DNA of 64,000 bases. It comes from Amycolatopsis viridis (GTDB lineage: Bacteria; Actinomycetota; Actinomycetes; Mycobacteriales; Pseudonocardiaceae). Position numbers and translations under genes: made by a program. The stretch lies in NCBI RefSeq assembly GCF_011758765.1, contig NZ_JAANOU010000001.1:4402001-4466000 (forward strand), given 5' to 3'. Of the stretch, positions 17,516 to 27,128 are shown piece by piece; the stretch's first letter is position 1, and the number at the start of each line of letters is the position of its first letter. The notes under the pieces were generated by a model. The model saw only the letters and a list, made by a program, of their open reading frames with translations, was not told the DNA's origin and made no database searches.

Positions 17516-19023
17516 GCCGCCCTCCGGTCCCGGAATTCCAGGGCGGCGGCCACGTGGTCGGCGTCCGGCTCGCCGGTTTCGGCGAGGTCGGCCAGCGTCC
17601 ACGCGATGCGCAGGCACCTGTCCGCGCCGCGGGCGGTGATCGCCCCGCGTTCGAGGCTTCGGTCCAGCAGAGCGGTAGCCCCGGACGGCAGGGCGAACTC
17701 CCGGTGGAGGGCCGGACCCGGCACCTCCGCGTTGGTCCTCCACCCGTGCGCGCTCCAGCGAGCGGCAGCCCGGTCACGAGCCGCCAGGACCCGTTTGCGG
17801 ACCACCTCCGTCGACTCCGGTTCGCGGCCGTCGTGGCGGCTCATGGCGGTCAGCGGGCGCAGCCGGACCCGCAGGTCGACGCGGTCGAGCAGGGGGCCGG
17901 ACAGCCTGCTCAGGTAGCGGCGGCGTTCGGTCGGGGAGCACGAGCAGTCGGTCTCCCGGGGCGGGGCGCACGGGCACGGGTTGGTGGCCATGATCAGCTG
18001 GAACCGGGCCGGATAGCGGACCGAGCCGCGTGCCCGGGCGATGCGCACCTCGCCCTCCTCCAGCGCGGTGCGCAGCGAGTCCAGGCGTTGCGCCCCGAAC
18101 TCCGCCGCTTCGTCCAGGAACAACACCCCGCGATGGGCCTGGCTGACCAGGCCCGGCGCGGCGATCCCGGCGCCGCCCCCGATCAACGCGGCTTCGGACA
18201 CCGAGTGGTGCGGGGCGATGAACGGCGGGACCTTGATCAGCGGCGCGGTCGGCGACAACTGCCCGTACACCGAGTGCACGGCCGTGACCTCCAGCGACTC
18301 CTCCGCCGTGAGCATCGGCAGAAGCCCGGGCAGGCGCCTGGCCAGCATCGTCTTACCCACACCGGGCGGGCCGGTGAGCAGCAGGTGGTGCCCGCCCGCG
18401 GCCGCCACTTCCAGCGCCCAGCGGGCTTCGGGTTGTCCGATGACGTCGGCCAGGTCCGGCACCCCGGGTGGCGCGGCCTCGGCCGGTGGGTCCGGCCGGG
18501 CGAGGGCGTTCTCGCCCTCCAGCCAGGCCACGACGTCGCGGAGCCGGGCCGCGCCGTAGACCTCCACTCCGTCCACGAGTGCCGCTTCGACCAGCGAGTG
18601 CGACGGGACGATCGCCCGCTTGACGCCCGCCTTGCGCGCGGCGAGCAGGCCGGGCAGGACACCGCGGATCTCCCGGACCCGCCCGTCGAGCGCCAGCTCC
18701 CCCAGCAGCACGGTGCCGAGGAGGCGGGTGGCCGGGACCTTCCCCGCCGACGCGAGGACGGCCACCGCGATCGCGAGGTCGTAGCCCGATCCGAGCTTGG
18801 GCAGGTTCGCCGGGAACAGGCCGAGGGTGAGCTTGTCCTCGGGCCAGTGCTGGCCGGAGTTGCGGATGGCCGAGCGGACCCGGTCCTTGGCTTCGCGCAG
18901 ACCCGCGTCGGGCAGGCCGACCAGTTTGATGCCGGGCAGGCCGCCGCCCAGATCGGCCTCCACCTCGACCAGGCGGCCGTCCAGCCCCACGAGCGCCACC
19001 GACCAGGCGCGTCCGATGGGCAT
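17512..19023 (-). CDS. comM: YifB/ComM-family Mg chelatase-like AAA+ ATPase
   Basis: A 503-residue AAA+ protein. The N-terminal Lon-like S5 domain (about 20-180) is followed by Walker A GPPGVGKTMLARRLPG and Walker B GVLFLDEAAEF. A Cys pair plus a CSCSP segment lies near TNPCPCAPPRE, and a C-terminal Mg-chelatase helical domain ends the protein. ComM helicases promote branch migration during natural transformation. Its ATG overlaps the yraN stop by 1 bp. Gene order comM-dprA after yraN matches Rv2897c-Rv2896c. Confidence 0.94.
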   Translation of the reverse strand: MPIGRAWSVALVGLDGRLVEVEADLGGGLPGIKLVGLPDAGLREAKDRVRSAIRNSGQHWPEDKLTLGLFPANLPKLGSGYDLAIAVAVLASAGKVPATRLLGTVLLGELALDGRVREIRGVLPGLLAARKAGVKRAIVPSHSLVEAALVDGVEVYGAARLRDVVAWLEGENALARPDPPAEAAPPGVPDLADVIGQPEARWALEVAAAGGHHLLLTGPPGVGKTMLARRLPGLLPMLTAEESLEVTAVHSVYGQLSPTAPLIKVPPFIAPHHSVSEAALIGGGAGIAAPGLVSQAHRGVLFLDEAAEFGAQRLDSLRTALEEGEVRIARARGSVRYPARFQLIMATNPCPCAPPRETDCSCSPTERRRYLSRLSGPLLDRVDLRVRLRPLTAMSRHDGREPESTEVVRKRVLAARDRAAARWSAHGWRTNAEVPGPALHREFALPSGATALLDRSLERGAITARGADRCLRIAWTLADLAETGEPDADHVAAALEFRDRRAA

Positions 19024-19397
19024 CAGAACGCCCCGGGGATGTGCCGGACGCGGGGCTCGCCGCCCGGCTCGGCGTAGACGGCGATGACGTCGAACCGGAC
19101 CCGGCACCAGCCGACGCGGTGGATGCTGAGCCACTGCCCGGTCAGGCGCCGGATACGGGCGATCTTGTCCGCCGTGACGGCCTCGGCGGGGTCGCCGAAG
19201 CTCTCCTGGGCGCGGGTCTTCACCTCGCAGATGACCAGGGTGCGGCCGTCGGTGGCGACGAGGTCGAGCTCGCCCTGGCGGCACCGCCAGTTCCGGGACA
19301 GCACGACGAAGCCGAGCTTCTGCAGGTGGCGGACGGCGATGTCCTCGCCCCTGCGGCCGAGTACGAGATGGCGAGCGGGTCTGGCCGCGGTGGTCAT
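19023..19397 (-). CDS. yraN: UPF0102 endonuclease-like protein YraN
   Basis: A 124-residue restriction-endonuclease-like-fold protein. Core residues are GEDIAVRHLQKLGF, WRCRQGELDLVATDG (E...D) and VICEVKTRA (ExK), a PD-(D/E)XK-type active site. The cellular substrate is unknown. It heads the yraN-comM-dprA operon. A pair of DnaA boxes and a hairpin terminator lie in the 256-bp gap upstream. Confidence 0.93.
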   Translation of the reverse strand: MTTAARPARHLVLGRRGEDIAVRHLQKLGFVVLSRNWRCRQGELDLVATDGRTLVICEVKTRAQESFGDPAEAVTADKIARIRRLTGQWLSIHRVGWCRVRFDVIAVYAEPGGEPRVRHIPGAF

Positions 19398-19483
19398 GGC
19401 AGGTCCCCCAGGGTCGGTGGTCGTTCACTGCCTCCGACGGTGCCAGGACCAGGGGTTTCGCCGACAGATGCCGTTGCCGGACC

Positions 19484-19510
19484 TGTGGACAAGTGGGGTG
19501 TTGTGGACAA
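19484..19510 (-). promoter_or_regulatory. Second pair of DnaA boxes
   Basis: TGTGGACAA, the complement of TTGTCCACA, occurs at 19484-19492 and 19502-19510, 18 bp apart, upstream of yraN. The arrangement mirrors the pair at 13251-13278 on the opposite strand. Confidence 0.6.
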
Positions 19511-19604
19511 CCGCGGTGGACCGCGGCCTGGGACGGCGGAATTGTCGGACCCGTCTGGTATCCGCGCGGCGGGCCGGAAGCTCGCGTCACCGGGGCAGAC
19601 AGCA

Positions 19605-19637
19605 GCGGGGACGTCCCCGCCTGGAGGACGTCCCCGC
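19605..19637 (-). terminator. Hairpin terminator after the DUF2469 gene
   Basis: A perfect 12-bp stem (GCGGGGACGTCC / GGACGTCCCCGC) with a 9-nt loop lies 17 bp downstream of the DUF2469 stop. There is no U-tract, which is common for actinobacterial terminators. It would separate lepB-rnhB-DUF2469 from yraN-comM-dprA. Confidence 0.65.
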
Positions 19638-19653
19638 GCAACGCCGGACCGGC

Positions 19654-19977
19654 TCAGCCGGAGAAGGGCCCCTCCTCGGGGAGCCGCAGCTCGGGCTTTT
19701 CCAGCTCCTCCACGTTCACATCCTTGAACGTGATCACGCGAACGTTCTTCACGAACCTGGCCGGGCGGTACATGTCCCACACCCACGCGTCGGACATCCG
19801 CACCTCGAAGTAGACGTCTCCCCCGCTGTCCCTGACCTGCACGTCCACCGCATTGGCCAGGTAGAACCGCCGCTCGGTCTCCACCACGTACGAGAACTGG
19901 CTGACGATGTCGCGGTACTCGCGGTACAGCGACAGCTCCATCTCGGTCTCGTACTTCTCGAGATCCTCTGCGCTCAT
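19654..19977 (-). CDS. DUF2469 family protein
   Basis: A 107-residue acidic protein starting [20 protein letters not shown], with the conserved core [18 protein letters not shown] and an ending of [12 protein letters not shown]. The family is almost confined to actinobacteria and sits between rnhB and yraN (Rv2901c). No function is established. The ATG overlaps the rnhB stop (ATGA) and GAGGAGG lies about 14 nt upstream, so coupled translation is likely. Confidence 0.92.
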   Translation of the reverse strand: MSAEDLEKYETEMELSLYREYRDIVSQFSYVVETERRFYLANAVDVQVRDSGGDVYFEVRMSDAWVWDMYRPARFVKNVRVITFKDVNVEELEKPELRLPEEGPFSG

Positions 19978-20807
19978 GAAATCCGCGCCCCTCCTCGCGA
20001 GTTCAACCGGTCTTCGGCGGCGGAACTCCCATTCTGAACCACGGCGCCCTCCAGAGCACGTACCGGAGCATCGGACTGCCCCAAGGCGGCGGCGGTGAGC
20101 ATCACCTTCCGCGGCGGACGCATGCCGTGCGCGGCCGCCGCGGCCGCCACATTGGTGTACGACCACCGGTGTACCTCACACGGCCCGTGTTCGACGAGCG
20201 CCGCGCCGTGGTCCAGGGTCGTGTACCCCTTGTGCACATCGAATCCGTACACCGGGTACCGCCCGTGCGTCTCGGCCATGATCCGGTCCCGCGTCACCTT
20301 GGCGAGCACCGACGCCGCCGCCACGCAGGCGACCGCCCGGTCCCCCTTGATCACCGGCACGCTCGGTGCCGGCAACCCGGGCACCTTGAACCCGTCCGTC
20401 AGCACGTACCCGGGGCACTCCCGCAACCCGGCCACAGCCCGGCGCATGCCCTCGATGTTGGTGACGTGGATACCGAGCTGGTCCACCTCTTCGGGGGAGA
20501 TGACGACGATGCAGTAGTCCAGGGCGCGGGCCACGATCCGCTCGTACACCCGCTCGCGGGCCGGCGCGGTGAGCAGCTTCGAGTCGTTCAGCTCCGCCAG
20601 CCGGGCCGCGTCCCCCGGCCGGAGCACGCACGACGCCACCACCAGCGGACCGGCACACGCCCCGCGGCCCGCCTCGTCGACCCCCGCCACCGGGCCGAGG
20701 CCCCGCCGATCCAGCGCCGATTGCAGACCCCACGCGGTCTCGCCCCGCACGATCGCCCTCGGCGGACGGAACGAGGCCGAGACCAGCGTGGCCGAAGACC
20801 TACCCAA
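19974..20807 (-). CDS. rnhB: Ribonuclease HII
   Basis: RNase HII removes misincorporated ribonucleotides from DNA and RNA-DNA hybrids. Catalytic acidic residues lie in AGVDEAGRG (Asp-Glu) and YVLTDGF; the [14 protein letters not shown] motif is present. The start is uncertain. I place it at a TTG (20807) just after the lepB stop because FRPPRAIV aligns with the mycobacterial N-terminus. A GTG at 20750 is the alternative. The C-terminal 40 residues beyond AHGMRPPRK are a variable tail. Confidence 0.92.
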   Translation of the reverse strand: MGRSSATLVSASFRPPRAIVRGETAWGLQSALDRRGLGPVAGVDEAGRGACAGPLVVASCVLRPGDAARLAELNDSKLLTAPARERVYERIVARALDYCIVVISPEEVDQLGIHVTNIEGMRRAVAGLRECPGYVLTDGFKVPGLPAPSVPVIKGDRAVACVAAASVLAKVTRDRIMAETHGRYPVYGFDVHKGYTTLDHGAALVEHGPCEVHRWSYTNVAAAAAAHGMRPPRKVMLTAAALGQSDAPVRALEGAVVQNGSSAAEDRLNSRGGARIS

Positions 20808-20812
20808 CCTGG

Positions 20813-21745
20813 TTACCGCTTTCGCTCGACCGCCTCGCGCACCTTGGCGCCCAGTCGCCGGCCGCCCCACAGCACGGGCCATGCGGCGACGGCCCCGAAC
20901 CCGAGCGGGACGCCCTCCTGCCACGCCGGCGCGCTCATCCCGAGCGCCACCGGTTGCGCGGACGCCTGCGGGTCGTGGTCGCTGACCCCGCCCCACCGGC
21001 CGGGCGGCAACACGATGATCCTGGCCTTGCCGATGATGTTGTCCACCGGCACGGCCCCGCGGACCCCGCCGCCGCCCTGGCAGCGCGAGTCACACGAGTT
21101 GTTGCGGTTGTCGCCCATCACCCAAACGTAGCCCTGCGGCACCGTCACCGGATCGAACGACTCTTGGCGCTGGTGGTCCGGATCCTCCCAGTGGATGTAC
21201 GGCTCGTCCAGTGCCTTGCCGTTGACCACGACCCGGTTCTGCGCGTCGCAGCACTGCACGGTCTGGCCGCCGGTCGCGATGATCCGCTTGACGAAGTCCC
21301 GCTCGTCCGGCGGCGCCAGGCCGAACACCGATCCGATGTTCTGGAAGAAGCGCACCACCGGGTTGGACGACCGCTCGCTGTCGGTTTCGTTCTCCACCCA
21401 CGGCTCGGGGCCCTTGAACACCACGACATCACCCGGTTCCGGGTCGGTGAAGTCGTAGGTGATCTTGTCGACCAGAACCTTGTCGCCGTAGCACCCGGTG
21501 CACCCGTGCAGCGTGGTTTCCATCGATCCCGACGGAATCGTGTAGACCCGCGCCAGGAATTGCTGGAACACGAATGCGAGCACCAGCGCCACAACCACCA
21601 GAATCGGCAGCTCTACCCAGAACGAGCGCTGTTTCTTGGGTTTGCGGCGCCGCCTTTTCCGATTTGCACCGGCATCGCCGTGCTCGTCCGGATCGGGGCG
21701 TTCGGGCTCGTCCTCAGCAGCGCTGGAGGGCACAGGTTCGACCAC
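20813..21745 (-). CDS. lepB: Signal peptidase I
   Basis: A 310-residue membrane-anchored type I signal peptidase that cleaves Sec and Tat signal peptides. A charged cytoplasmic N-tail (about 40 residues) is followed by a transmembrane helix ([20 protein letters not shown]). The catalytic Ser is in [12 protein letters not shown] and the general base Lys in [11 protein letters not shown]; box E is VMGDNRNNS. Several Cys occur outside the membrane (CTGC, CC, CDSRC), suggesting disulfides as in other actinobacterial LepB. A C-terminal hydrophobic segment follows the catalytic domain. Confidence 0.95.
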   Translation of the reverse strand: MVEPVPSSAAEDEPERPDPDEHGDAGANRKRRRRKPKKQRSFWVELPILVVVALVLAFVFQQFLARVYTIPSGSMETTLHGCTGCYGDKVLVDKITYDFTDPEPGDVVVFKGPEPWVENETDSERSSNPVVRFFQNIGSVFGLAPPDERDFVKRIIATGGQTVQCCDAQNRVVVNGKALDEPYIHWEDPDHQRQESFDPVTVPQGYVWVMGDNRNNSCDSRCQGGGGVRGAVPVDNIIGKARIIVLPPGRWGGVSDHDPQASAQPVALGMSAPAWQEGVPLGFGAVAAWPVLWGGRRLGAKVREAVERKR

Positions 21746-21776
21746 TTCGCCAGGCTATCGGAGAGCGTCCGAGCGC

Positions 21777-22136
21777 TCAGGACGCGGTCGGAGCCTCGCG
21801 GCGCTCCTTGATCTTGGCGGCCTTGCCGCGCAGCTCACGCAGGTAGTAGAGCTTGGCGCGCCGCACGTCACCGCGCTTGTGCACCTCGATCTTGGAGATG
21901 TTCGGGCTGTGCACCGGGAAAGTGCGCTCCACGCCCACACCGAACGACACCTTGCGCACGGTGAAGGTCTCGCGAATACCGCCACCCTGGCGGCGGATCA
22001 CGACGCCCTGGAAAACCTGGACACGCTCACGGTTTCCCTCGATAACGCGAACGTGCACCTTCAGCGTGTCACCCGGGCGGAAGTTCGGGATGTCGGAACG
22101 CAACGACTGAGCGTCCAGGGCGTCCAGGGTGTTCAT
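21777..22136 (-). CDS. rplS: 50S ribosomal protein L19
   Basis: A 119-residue L19 with the typical [34 protein letters not shown] and [17 protein letters not shown] blocks. L19 lies at the 30S-50S interface. The ATG at 22136 ([10 protein letters not shown]) is the conserved start; the open frame extends upstream without conservation. Upstream on the minus strand is a TTGACA hexamer (22251-22256 region), but no good -10 at normal spacing. Confidence 0.98.
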   Translation of the reverse strand: MNTLDALDAQSLRSDIPNFRPGDTLKVHVRVIEGNRERVQVFQGVVIRRQGGGIRETFTVRKVSFGVGVERTFPVHSPNISKIEVHKRGDVRRAKLYYLRELRGKAAKIKERREAPTAS

Positions 22137-22284
22137 CGGGAGTCCGTCCTCGTCCTTCGTCTGTCTGGCAGTCATCCGAGCACGCGCACGCTCACCAAGG
22201 GGCAGGCGACCCGGGGGCTTGTGGCAGGCGCGCACCACCGGTACGGCCAACCTGTCAAGTATGGCAGACGCGTCTGCGGCCGGA

Positions 22285-23040
22285 TCACCCGGCCTGCCGC
22301 CGCTGCGACCGGACACGGTCGAGCACGGCGAGATCGCGCTGGTCCAGCGTACCGTCCGGCAACCGGTCGAGGAGATCGGGGCGGCGCAGCAGGGTCCGCT
22401 CCAGCGCCTGGTCGCGCCGCCACCGGTCGATCAGCGCGTGGTTGCCCGAGCGCAGCACCTCCGGCACGGCCAGGTCGCGCCACACCTCCGGGCGCGTGTA
22501 GCTGGGGCCTTCGAGCAGGCCGTCGGAGAACGAGTCCTGCTCGGCGGAGACCGGGTTCCCCAGCACGCCGGGCAGCAGGCGGACGGTGGCCTCGACCATC
22601 ACCAGCACCGCGGCCTCGCCGCCGACCAGCACGTAGTCGCCGATGGACACCTCGTCGACCGGCATCCGGCGCGCGGCGTCCTCGATGACCCGCTGGTCGA
22701 TGCCCTCGTACCGGCCGCACGCGAACACCAGGTGCTGCTCGCGGGCGTAAGCGCGCGCCGTCTCCTGGGTGAACGGCCGGCCCGCCGGCGTGGGCACCAC
22801 CAGCCGGGTGTCCGGCCCGCAGACCGCGTCCAGCGCATCGCCCCAGACCTGGGGCTTCATGACCATGCCGGGGCCGCCGCCGTAAGGCGCGTCGTCGACC
22901 GCGCGGTGCACGTCGTGGGTCCAGTCCCGCAGGTCGTGCACCCCGACCTCGATCAGGCCCCGCTCGATGGCGCGGCCCAGCAACGCGGCCCGCAACGGGT
23001 CCAGGTACTCGGGGAAGATGGTGACGACGTCGATCCGCAC
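22285..23040 (-). CDS. trmD: tRNA (guanine37-N1)-methyltransferase
   Basis: A 251-residue SPOUT methyltransferase forming m1G37 in tRNA, which prevents +1 frameshifts. It has [16 protein letters not shown], the [10 protein letters not shown] loop, [13 protein letters not shown] and the knot region [19 protein letters not shown] flexible C-terminal domain binds tRNA. It belongs to the conserved rpsP-KH-rimM-trmD-rplS cluster, 21 bp after rimM. Confidence 0.98.
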   Translation of the reverse strand: MRIDVVTIFPEYLDPLRAALLGRAIERGLIEVGVHDLRDWTHDVHRAVDDAPYGGGPGMVMKPQVWGDALDAVCGPDTRLVVPTPAGRPFTQETARAYAREQHLVFACGRYEGIDQRVIEDAARRMPVDEVSIGDYVLVGGEAAVLVMVEATVRLLPGVLGNPVSAEQDSFSDGLLEGPSYTRPEVWRDLAVPEVLRSGNHALIDRWRRDQALERTLLRRPDLLDRLPDGTLDQRDLAVLDRVRSQRRQAG

Positions 23041-23061
23041 GGCGCGAGCGTAACCAGCCGC

Positions 23062-23580
23062 TCAGCCGGCGTCGTCGAGCAGGCCCTCGGGCGGCTCGAT
23101 GACGACGCGACCGCCCGCGACGTCCACCACGGGCACGATGGCCTGCACGAACGGCACGAGAACGGTGCGCCCCTCGCGGTCGAGCGCGAGCAACTCGCCG
23201 TGCGGCGCGTGCACGACTTCGGTGACGGTGCCGACGACCTGGCCGTCGCTCAGCTCGGCACGCAGACCCTCGAGCTCGTGGTCGTAGAACTCGTCCGGGT
23301 CGTCCGTGGGTGGCAGATCGGCGGTGTCGGCGAGGAGCAGGGCGCCACGCAGGGCCTCTGCGGCCTCACGCGTGACGACCTGCTCGAAGGTGACCAGCAG
23401 CCGCCCGCTGTGCGGGCGGGCGGCTGCGATGGTCAGCGGGCGCGTGGTGCCGTCGCGGAAACGCGCGGTCACCGGAGCGCCCTCGCGGAAGCGTTCCTCG
23501 GGCGAGTCGGTCCGGATGTCCACGGCGAGTTCGCCGCGCACACCGTGGGCCTTGGCGACCCGCCCGACGACGACGTCCAC
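23062..23580 (-). CDS. rimM: Ribosome maturation factor RimM
   Basis: A 172-residue 30S maturation factor that binds S19 and 16S rRNA helix 33. The N-terminal domain has VVGRVAKAHGVRGELAV and the C-terminal PRC-barrel has FYDHELEGL and LVPFVQAIVPVVD. The GTG at 23580 is chosen as it opens the conserved VVVGRVAKAHG block. It lies 7 bp after the KH-protein stop. Confidence 0.95.
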   Translation of the reverse strand: MDVVVGRVAKAHGVRGELAVDIRTDSPEERFREGAPVTARFRDGTTRPLTIAAARPHSGRLLVTFEQVVTREAAEALRGALLLADTADLPPTDDPDEFYDHELEGLRAELSDGQVVGTVTEVVHAPHGELLALDREGRTVLVPFVQAIVPVVDVAGGRVVIEPPEGLLDDAG

Positions 23581-23587
23581 GGAGGGG

Positions 23588-23827
23588 TCAGCGGTCGGTG
23601 TCGACGACGTCCACGCGGACGCCGCGGCCACCGATGCCGCCCATGACGGTGCGCAGCGCGGTCGCCGTCCGCCCGCCACGGCCGATCACCTTGCCGAGGT
23701 CGTCCGGGTGGACGTGAACCTCGAGGGTGCGGCCGCGGCGCGTGGTGATCAGGTCGACCCGGACGTCGTCCGGGTTGTCCACGATCCCGCGCACCAGGTG
23801 TTCGAGGGAGTCCGCGAGGAAACTCAC
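23588..23827 (-). CDS. KH-domain RNA-binding protein (YlqC/KhpA family)
   Basis: A 79-residue protein that is a single KH domain. The RNA-binding GxxG loop is in [16 protein letters not shown]. It corresponds to Rv2908c and the KhpA family, which pairs with KhpB/Jag to bind RNA and affects cell division in Gram-positives. The GTG start overlaps the rpsP stop (GTGA), so it is coupled to S16 synthesis. Confidence 0.94.
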   Translation of the reverse strand: MSFLADSLEHLVRGIVDNPDDVRVDLITTRRGRTLEVHVHPDDLGKVIGRGGRTATALRTVMGGIGGRGVRVDVVDTDR

Positions 23828-24249
23828 GCCTCGTCCTTCGCCGCCTCGTCGTCGGCCTTGCGGGCCGGCTTCTTCTTCGGCGTGGTGGCCTCGTTCGAGG
23901 GCTCGTCGCCGGCGGCCGCGAGGGCCTGGTTGAACAGCTCTTCCTTGGTCGCCTTCGGCGCGGCGACCTTCAGCGTGCCCTCGGCGCCCGGCAGGCCCTT
24001 GAACTTCTGCCAGTCACCGGTGATCTCCAGGATGCGCTGCACCGGCTCGGTCGGCTGCGCACCGACACCCAGCCAGTACTGGGCGCGCTCGGAGTCGACC
24101 TCGATGAAGCTCGGCTCCGACTTCGGGTGGTACTTGCCGATCGTCTCGATGGCCTTGCCGTCCCGGCGAGTGCGCGCGTCGGCGACGATGATGCGGTAGT
24201 ACGGCGCACGGATCTTGCCGAGGCGCTGGAGCTTGATCTTGACGGCCAC
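23824..24249 (-). CDS. rpsP: 30S ribosomal protein S16
   Basis: A 141-residue S16 with the core [20 protein letters not shown] and [14 protein letters not shown], plus an actinobacterial acidic/lysine-rich C-terminal extension of about 50 residues. GTG at 24249 begins the conserved [10 protein letters not shown]16 is needed for 30S assembly. It leads the rpsP-KH-rimM-trmD run. Confidence 0.97.
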   Translation of the reverse strand: MAVKIKLQRLGKIRAPYYRIIVADARTRRDGKAIETIGKYHPKSEPSFIEVDSERAQYWLGVGAQPTEPVQRILEITGDWQKFKGLPGAEGTLKVAAPKATKEELFNQALAAAGDEPSNEATTPKKKPARKADDEAAKDEA

Positions 24250-24386
24250 GGTGTGTGGGTACTCCTTGGTTCTCTGCGTGCTCGCGGGTGTCGGGTCACG
24301 ATCCGTGTGGGGACACCGGACGAGTACCCGAAGCTTTCGGTCGCCACGGCACGGTGAGAGGGCCCGGCCGCAGCAGGCAAGCGACA

Positions 24387-24392
24387 ATTGTG
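24387..24392 (-). promoter_or_regulatory. Possible -10 box for the rpsP operon
   Basis: CACAAT preceded by TGG on the minus strand resembles an extended -10, giving a leader of about 130 nt before rpsP. The -35 is not clear. Confidence 0.3.
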
Positions 24393-24424
24393 CCAGACGC
24401 GGTGGCGGGCCCCGCACCGGGCGT

Positions 24425-25195
24425 CTAGATGGCCATCACGCCGAGTGCGGTGAGCAGCATCGCCACGGCGGGCAGGAAGTTGTTCATCTGGTGGGCGACG
24501 ATGCTGCCGAGCAGGCGGCCGGTGAACAACCGGGCCAGCCCGATCGGGATGGCGATCACCAGCAGCAACGTGGTGCGCAGCGGTTCCAGGTGGCTGGCCG
24601 CGAAGACCGCCGTGGACAGCAGGAACGCCGCCAGCCGCGCCCACTTCTCCTGCCCCCAGTGCAGCCGCTCGACCGCGCCCCACAGCAGGCCCCGGTAGAT
24701 GATCTCCTCGCAGATCGGCCCGAGCAGCCACAGGTAGGCGAACATCACGATCGCCGCGCTCACCGACATGGGCTGCTCCTCGACCAGCGCGCTGATCGCC
24801 GACCCGGCGTTGGCCTCACCGACCGCCTGGGTCCAGATGAACGCGCTCACCGTGGTCAGGACCAGCCCGAAGGCGCCGAGCTTGAGCCCGAGCTTCACGT
24901 CCGCCCAGTGCCAGGACAGCCGCAGGTCGATCGCCGGCCCGTTGCCACGCAGCCGCGTGATCAGGATCGCGACCAGCGCGGCGAGGACCGTCGGGGCCAT
25001 CGTCCCGATCAGCACGTCCCGCGCCGGCAGCGGCTCCCCCGGCGGGGCCGGGCCAAACAGGACGCTGACGAACGCGGCGGAGGCCAGCAGCACGGCCTCG
25101 ACCACCAGGAAGGCGCCGAAGCCCCAGCGGTGCGCCGGCGCGGCCTCGGCGGCGGGCAGATCGGGCCGGTCGAGCTCGCCCGGATGTGCCGTCAC
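24425..25195 (-). CDS. CPBP family intramembrane metalloprotease (first copy)
   Basis: A 256-residue membrane protein with about eight helices. The CPBP/Rce1-like motifs are [12 protein letters not shown] (motif 1, EExxxR), FAASHLEP (motif 2, His) and HQMNNFLPA (motif 3). Family members include CAAX proteases and bacteriocin-immunity proteins; the substrate is unknown. The GTG at 25195 is supported by AGGGAGG upstream. It is only 62 bp downstream of a second CPBP gene; the two are clearly related and probably co-transcribed. Confidence 0.88.
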   Translation of the reverse strand: MTAHPGELDRPDLPAAEAAPAHRWGFGAFLVVEAVLLASAAFVSVLFGPAPPGEPLPARDVLIGTMAPTVLAALVAILITRLRGNGPAIDLRLSWHWADVKLGLKLGAFGLVLTTVSAFIWTQAVGEANAGSAISALVEEQPMSVSAAIVMFAYLWLLGPICEEIIYRGLLWGAVERLHWGQEKWARLAAFLLSTAVFAASHLEPLRTTLLLVIAIPIGLARLFTGRLLGSIVAHQMNNFLPAVAMLLTALGVMAI

Positions 25196-25257
25196 GGCCT
25201 GCCTCCCTCTGATCCTCGCCCAGCACCTCCCGAGCCTAGTCGCCATGGTCGGCGCAC

Positions 25258-26010
25258 TCAGGACCCGGTGAACAGCAGCAACGCCGGCACCAGGTTGTTC
25301 GCCGCGTGCGCGACGAAACTCGCCCCCACCCGGCCGGTCCGCCACCGGGCCACGCCGATCGCGAGCCCCTGGACGAGCAGCGCCAGCGTCCGGGTCGGTT
25401 CGCCGTGCAGGTAGGCGAAGACGACCGCGGTGAGCACCACGATCACCCATTGCGGCAGGCGGTGGTGCTCGAGCGCCCCCCACAGCGATCCCCGCACCAG
25501 CAGTTCCTCGGCCATCGGCGTGGCGATCACCACCACGACGGCGGCCAGGGCCAGCCACACCAGTTCGTCGCTGCCGCCGCTCTCGGCGAGGTCGGTGAGC
25601 GGGCTGTCGGAGACCCGGTCGGTGCCGTAGACGCCGAGCAGCACCAAGTTCACCAGGTAACCGGCCAGCAGCGCGAGCACGCCGCAGGCCAGGCCCACCT
25701 TCACGTCGCGCAGGGTCGGCAGCCACCCGAAGTCGGCGTGCGGCCCACTGCCCCACCGTTTCGAGGCGACCAGCGGCGCGAGGCCGAGCAGCAGGCTGGG
25801 CACGAACGCCAGCAGCAGGACCGGTCCGACGTCGAGCAGTTCCAGCGGGTCCACGCTGGCGTGCCCGGACCGCATCACGGTCATCACGACCGTGACGAGG
25901 TGGTACGCACCGAGACCGGCGAAGAACGCGAGAAATCCCCAGTGCGCGCCCAGAACCAGCCGGCTGCGCACATCCTCCCCGACGTCCTGGCTCAACCTCG
26001 ACCCGCTCAT
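25258..26010 (-). CDS. CPBP family intramembrane metalloprotease (second copy)
   Basis: A 250-residue membrane protein with the CPBP motifs AEELLVRGSLWGAL, FAYLHGEPTRTL and HAANNLVPALL. It shares architecture with the neighbouring CPBP protein (both have the same motif spacing and a DVKLGL/DVKVGL segment), so the pair is probably an old tandem duplication. Start is ATG 26010 (MSGSRLSQDVG). The role is unknown. Confidence 0.88.
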   Translation of the reverse strand: MSGSRLSQDVGEDVRSRLVLGAHWGFLAFFAGLGAYHLVTVVMTVMRSGHASVDPLELLDVGPVLLLAFVPSLLLGLAPLVASKRWGSGPHADFGWLPTLRDVKVGLACGVLALLAGYLVNLVLLGVYGTDRVSDSPLTDLAESGGSDELVWLALAAVVVVIATPMAEELLVRGSLWGALEHHRLPQWVIVVLTAVVFAYLHGEPTRTLALLVQGLAIGVARWRTGRVGASFVAHAANNLVPALLLFTGS

Positions 26011-26063
26011 GGACTTCAGGCTAGGTGGCTGGGCGCGATCGTTCGACCCCGGGCCGTGAGCGC

Positions 26064-27128
26064 TCAGCGGATGAGTGCACCACGCAGGACGATGTGCCGC
26101 GGTGACCGGAGCGCGGACAGGTCCTCGCGGGGATCGTGGTCCAGGACCAGGAAATCGGCGGGCGCGCCCTCGGCGATGCCCGGGTGACCGAGCCAGTCCC
26201 GTGCTGCCCAGGAGCCCGCAGCCAGCGCCTGCTCCGCGGTCATCCCGGCGCGCCGCAGCGCCGTCAGCTCGTCCACCAGGCGGCCGTGCGCGATCATGCC
26301 GCCGGCATCGCTGCCCGCGTACACCGGAACGCCCGCGTCGAGCGCGTTGCCGACCAGCTCGCCGACCCGGGCGTGCAGGGCGCGCATGTGCGCCGCGTAC
26401 CGCGGGTACTTGCCGGCCTGGTCGGCGATACCCGGGAAGTTCTCGATGTTGATCAATGTCGGCACCAGCGCCGTGCCGCGGCGCGCCATCTCGGCCAGCA
26501 GCGCGGGGTCCAGGCCGGTGCCGTGCTCCAGGCAGTCGATGCCGGCGCCGATCAGCCCGGGCAGCGCGTCCTCGCCGAACACGTGCGCCGTGACGCGGGC
26601 ACCGGCTTCGTGGGCGACCTTGATCGCCTCGGTGAGGACGTCGTCCGGCCACAACGGAGCCAGATCACCCACCGAGCGGTCGATCCAGTCACCGACCAGC
26701 TTGACCCAGCCGTCGCCGTCGGCCGCCTGCTCGGCGACCGCGGCGGGCAGCTCGTCCGGGTGCGCGAGGTCGAGGCCCAGGCCCGGGATGTAGCGCTTGG
26801 GCAGCGCGAGGTGCCGCCCGGACCGGATGATCCGCGGCAGGTCGTGGCGTGCCTGCAACGGCCGGGTGTCGATCGGCTGGCCGCAGTCGCGGATCAGCAG
26901 CGTGCCGGCGTCCCGGTCGGCGAGCGCGTTGGCCGCCGCGCCGTCGAGGCCGGTCGGCCCGTCCGGCCCGATCGCCGGGTGGCAGTGCGCGTCGACCAGT
27001 CCCGGCACCAGGAACCCGTCCTGGACGAGCGTCGCCGCGCCCTCGACGGGCGTGAACGTGATCGTGCCGTCGCTGATCCAGACATCGCGCCGCACGCCGT
27101 CCGGCAGCACCACCGCGCGCAGGTGCAT
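26064..27128 (-). CDS. Metal-dependent amidohydrolase
   Basis: A 354-residue amidohydrolase (imidazolonepropionase/hydantoinase-like TIM barrel). Metal ligands: HCH in LVDAHCHPAIG, a Lys in GWVKLVGDW (possible carbamylated bridge), His in VTAHVFGED and CLEHGTGLD, and Asp in YAGSDAGG. It matches the amidohydrolase beside ffh in M. tuberculosis (Rv2915c). The substrate is not known. Its ATG directly abuts the ffh stop codon (TAG-ATG), so it is the second gene of the ffh transcript. Confidence 0.88.
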   Translation of the reverse strand: MHLRAVVLPDGVRRDVWISDGTITFTPVEGAATLVQDGFLVPGLVDAHCHPAIGPDGPTGLDGAAANALADRDAGTLLIRDCGQPIDTRPLQARHDLPRIIRSGRHLALPKRYIPGLGLDLAHPDELPAAVAEQAADGDGWVKLVGDWIDRSVGDLAPLWPDDVLTEAIKVAHEAGARVTAHVFGEDALPGLIGAGIDCLEHGTGLDPALLAEMARRGTALVPTLINIENFPGIADQAGKYPRYAAHMRALHARVGELVGNALDAGVPVYAGSDAGGMIAHGRLVDELTALRRAGMTAEQALAAGSWAARDWLGHPGIAEGAPADFLVLDHDPREDLSALRSPRHIVLRGALIR

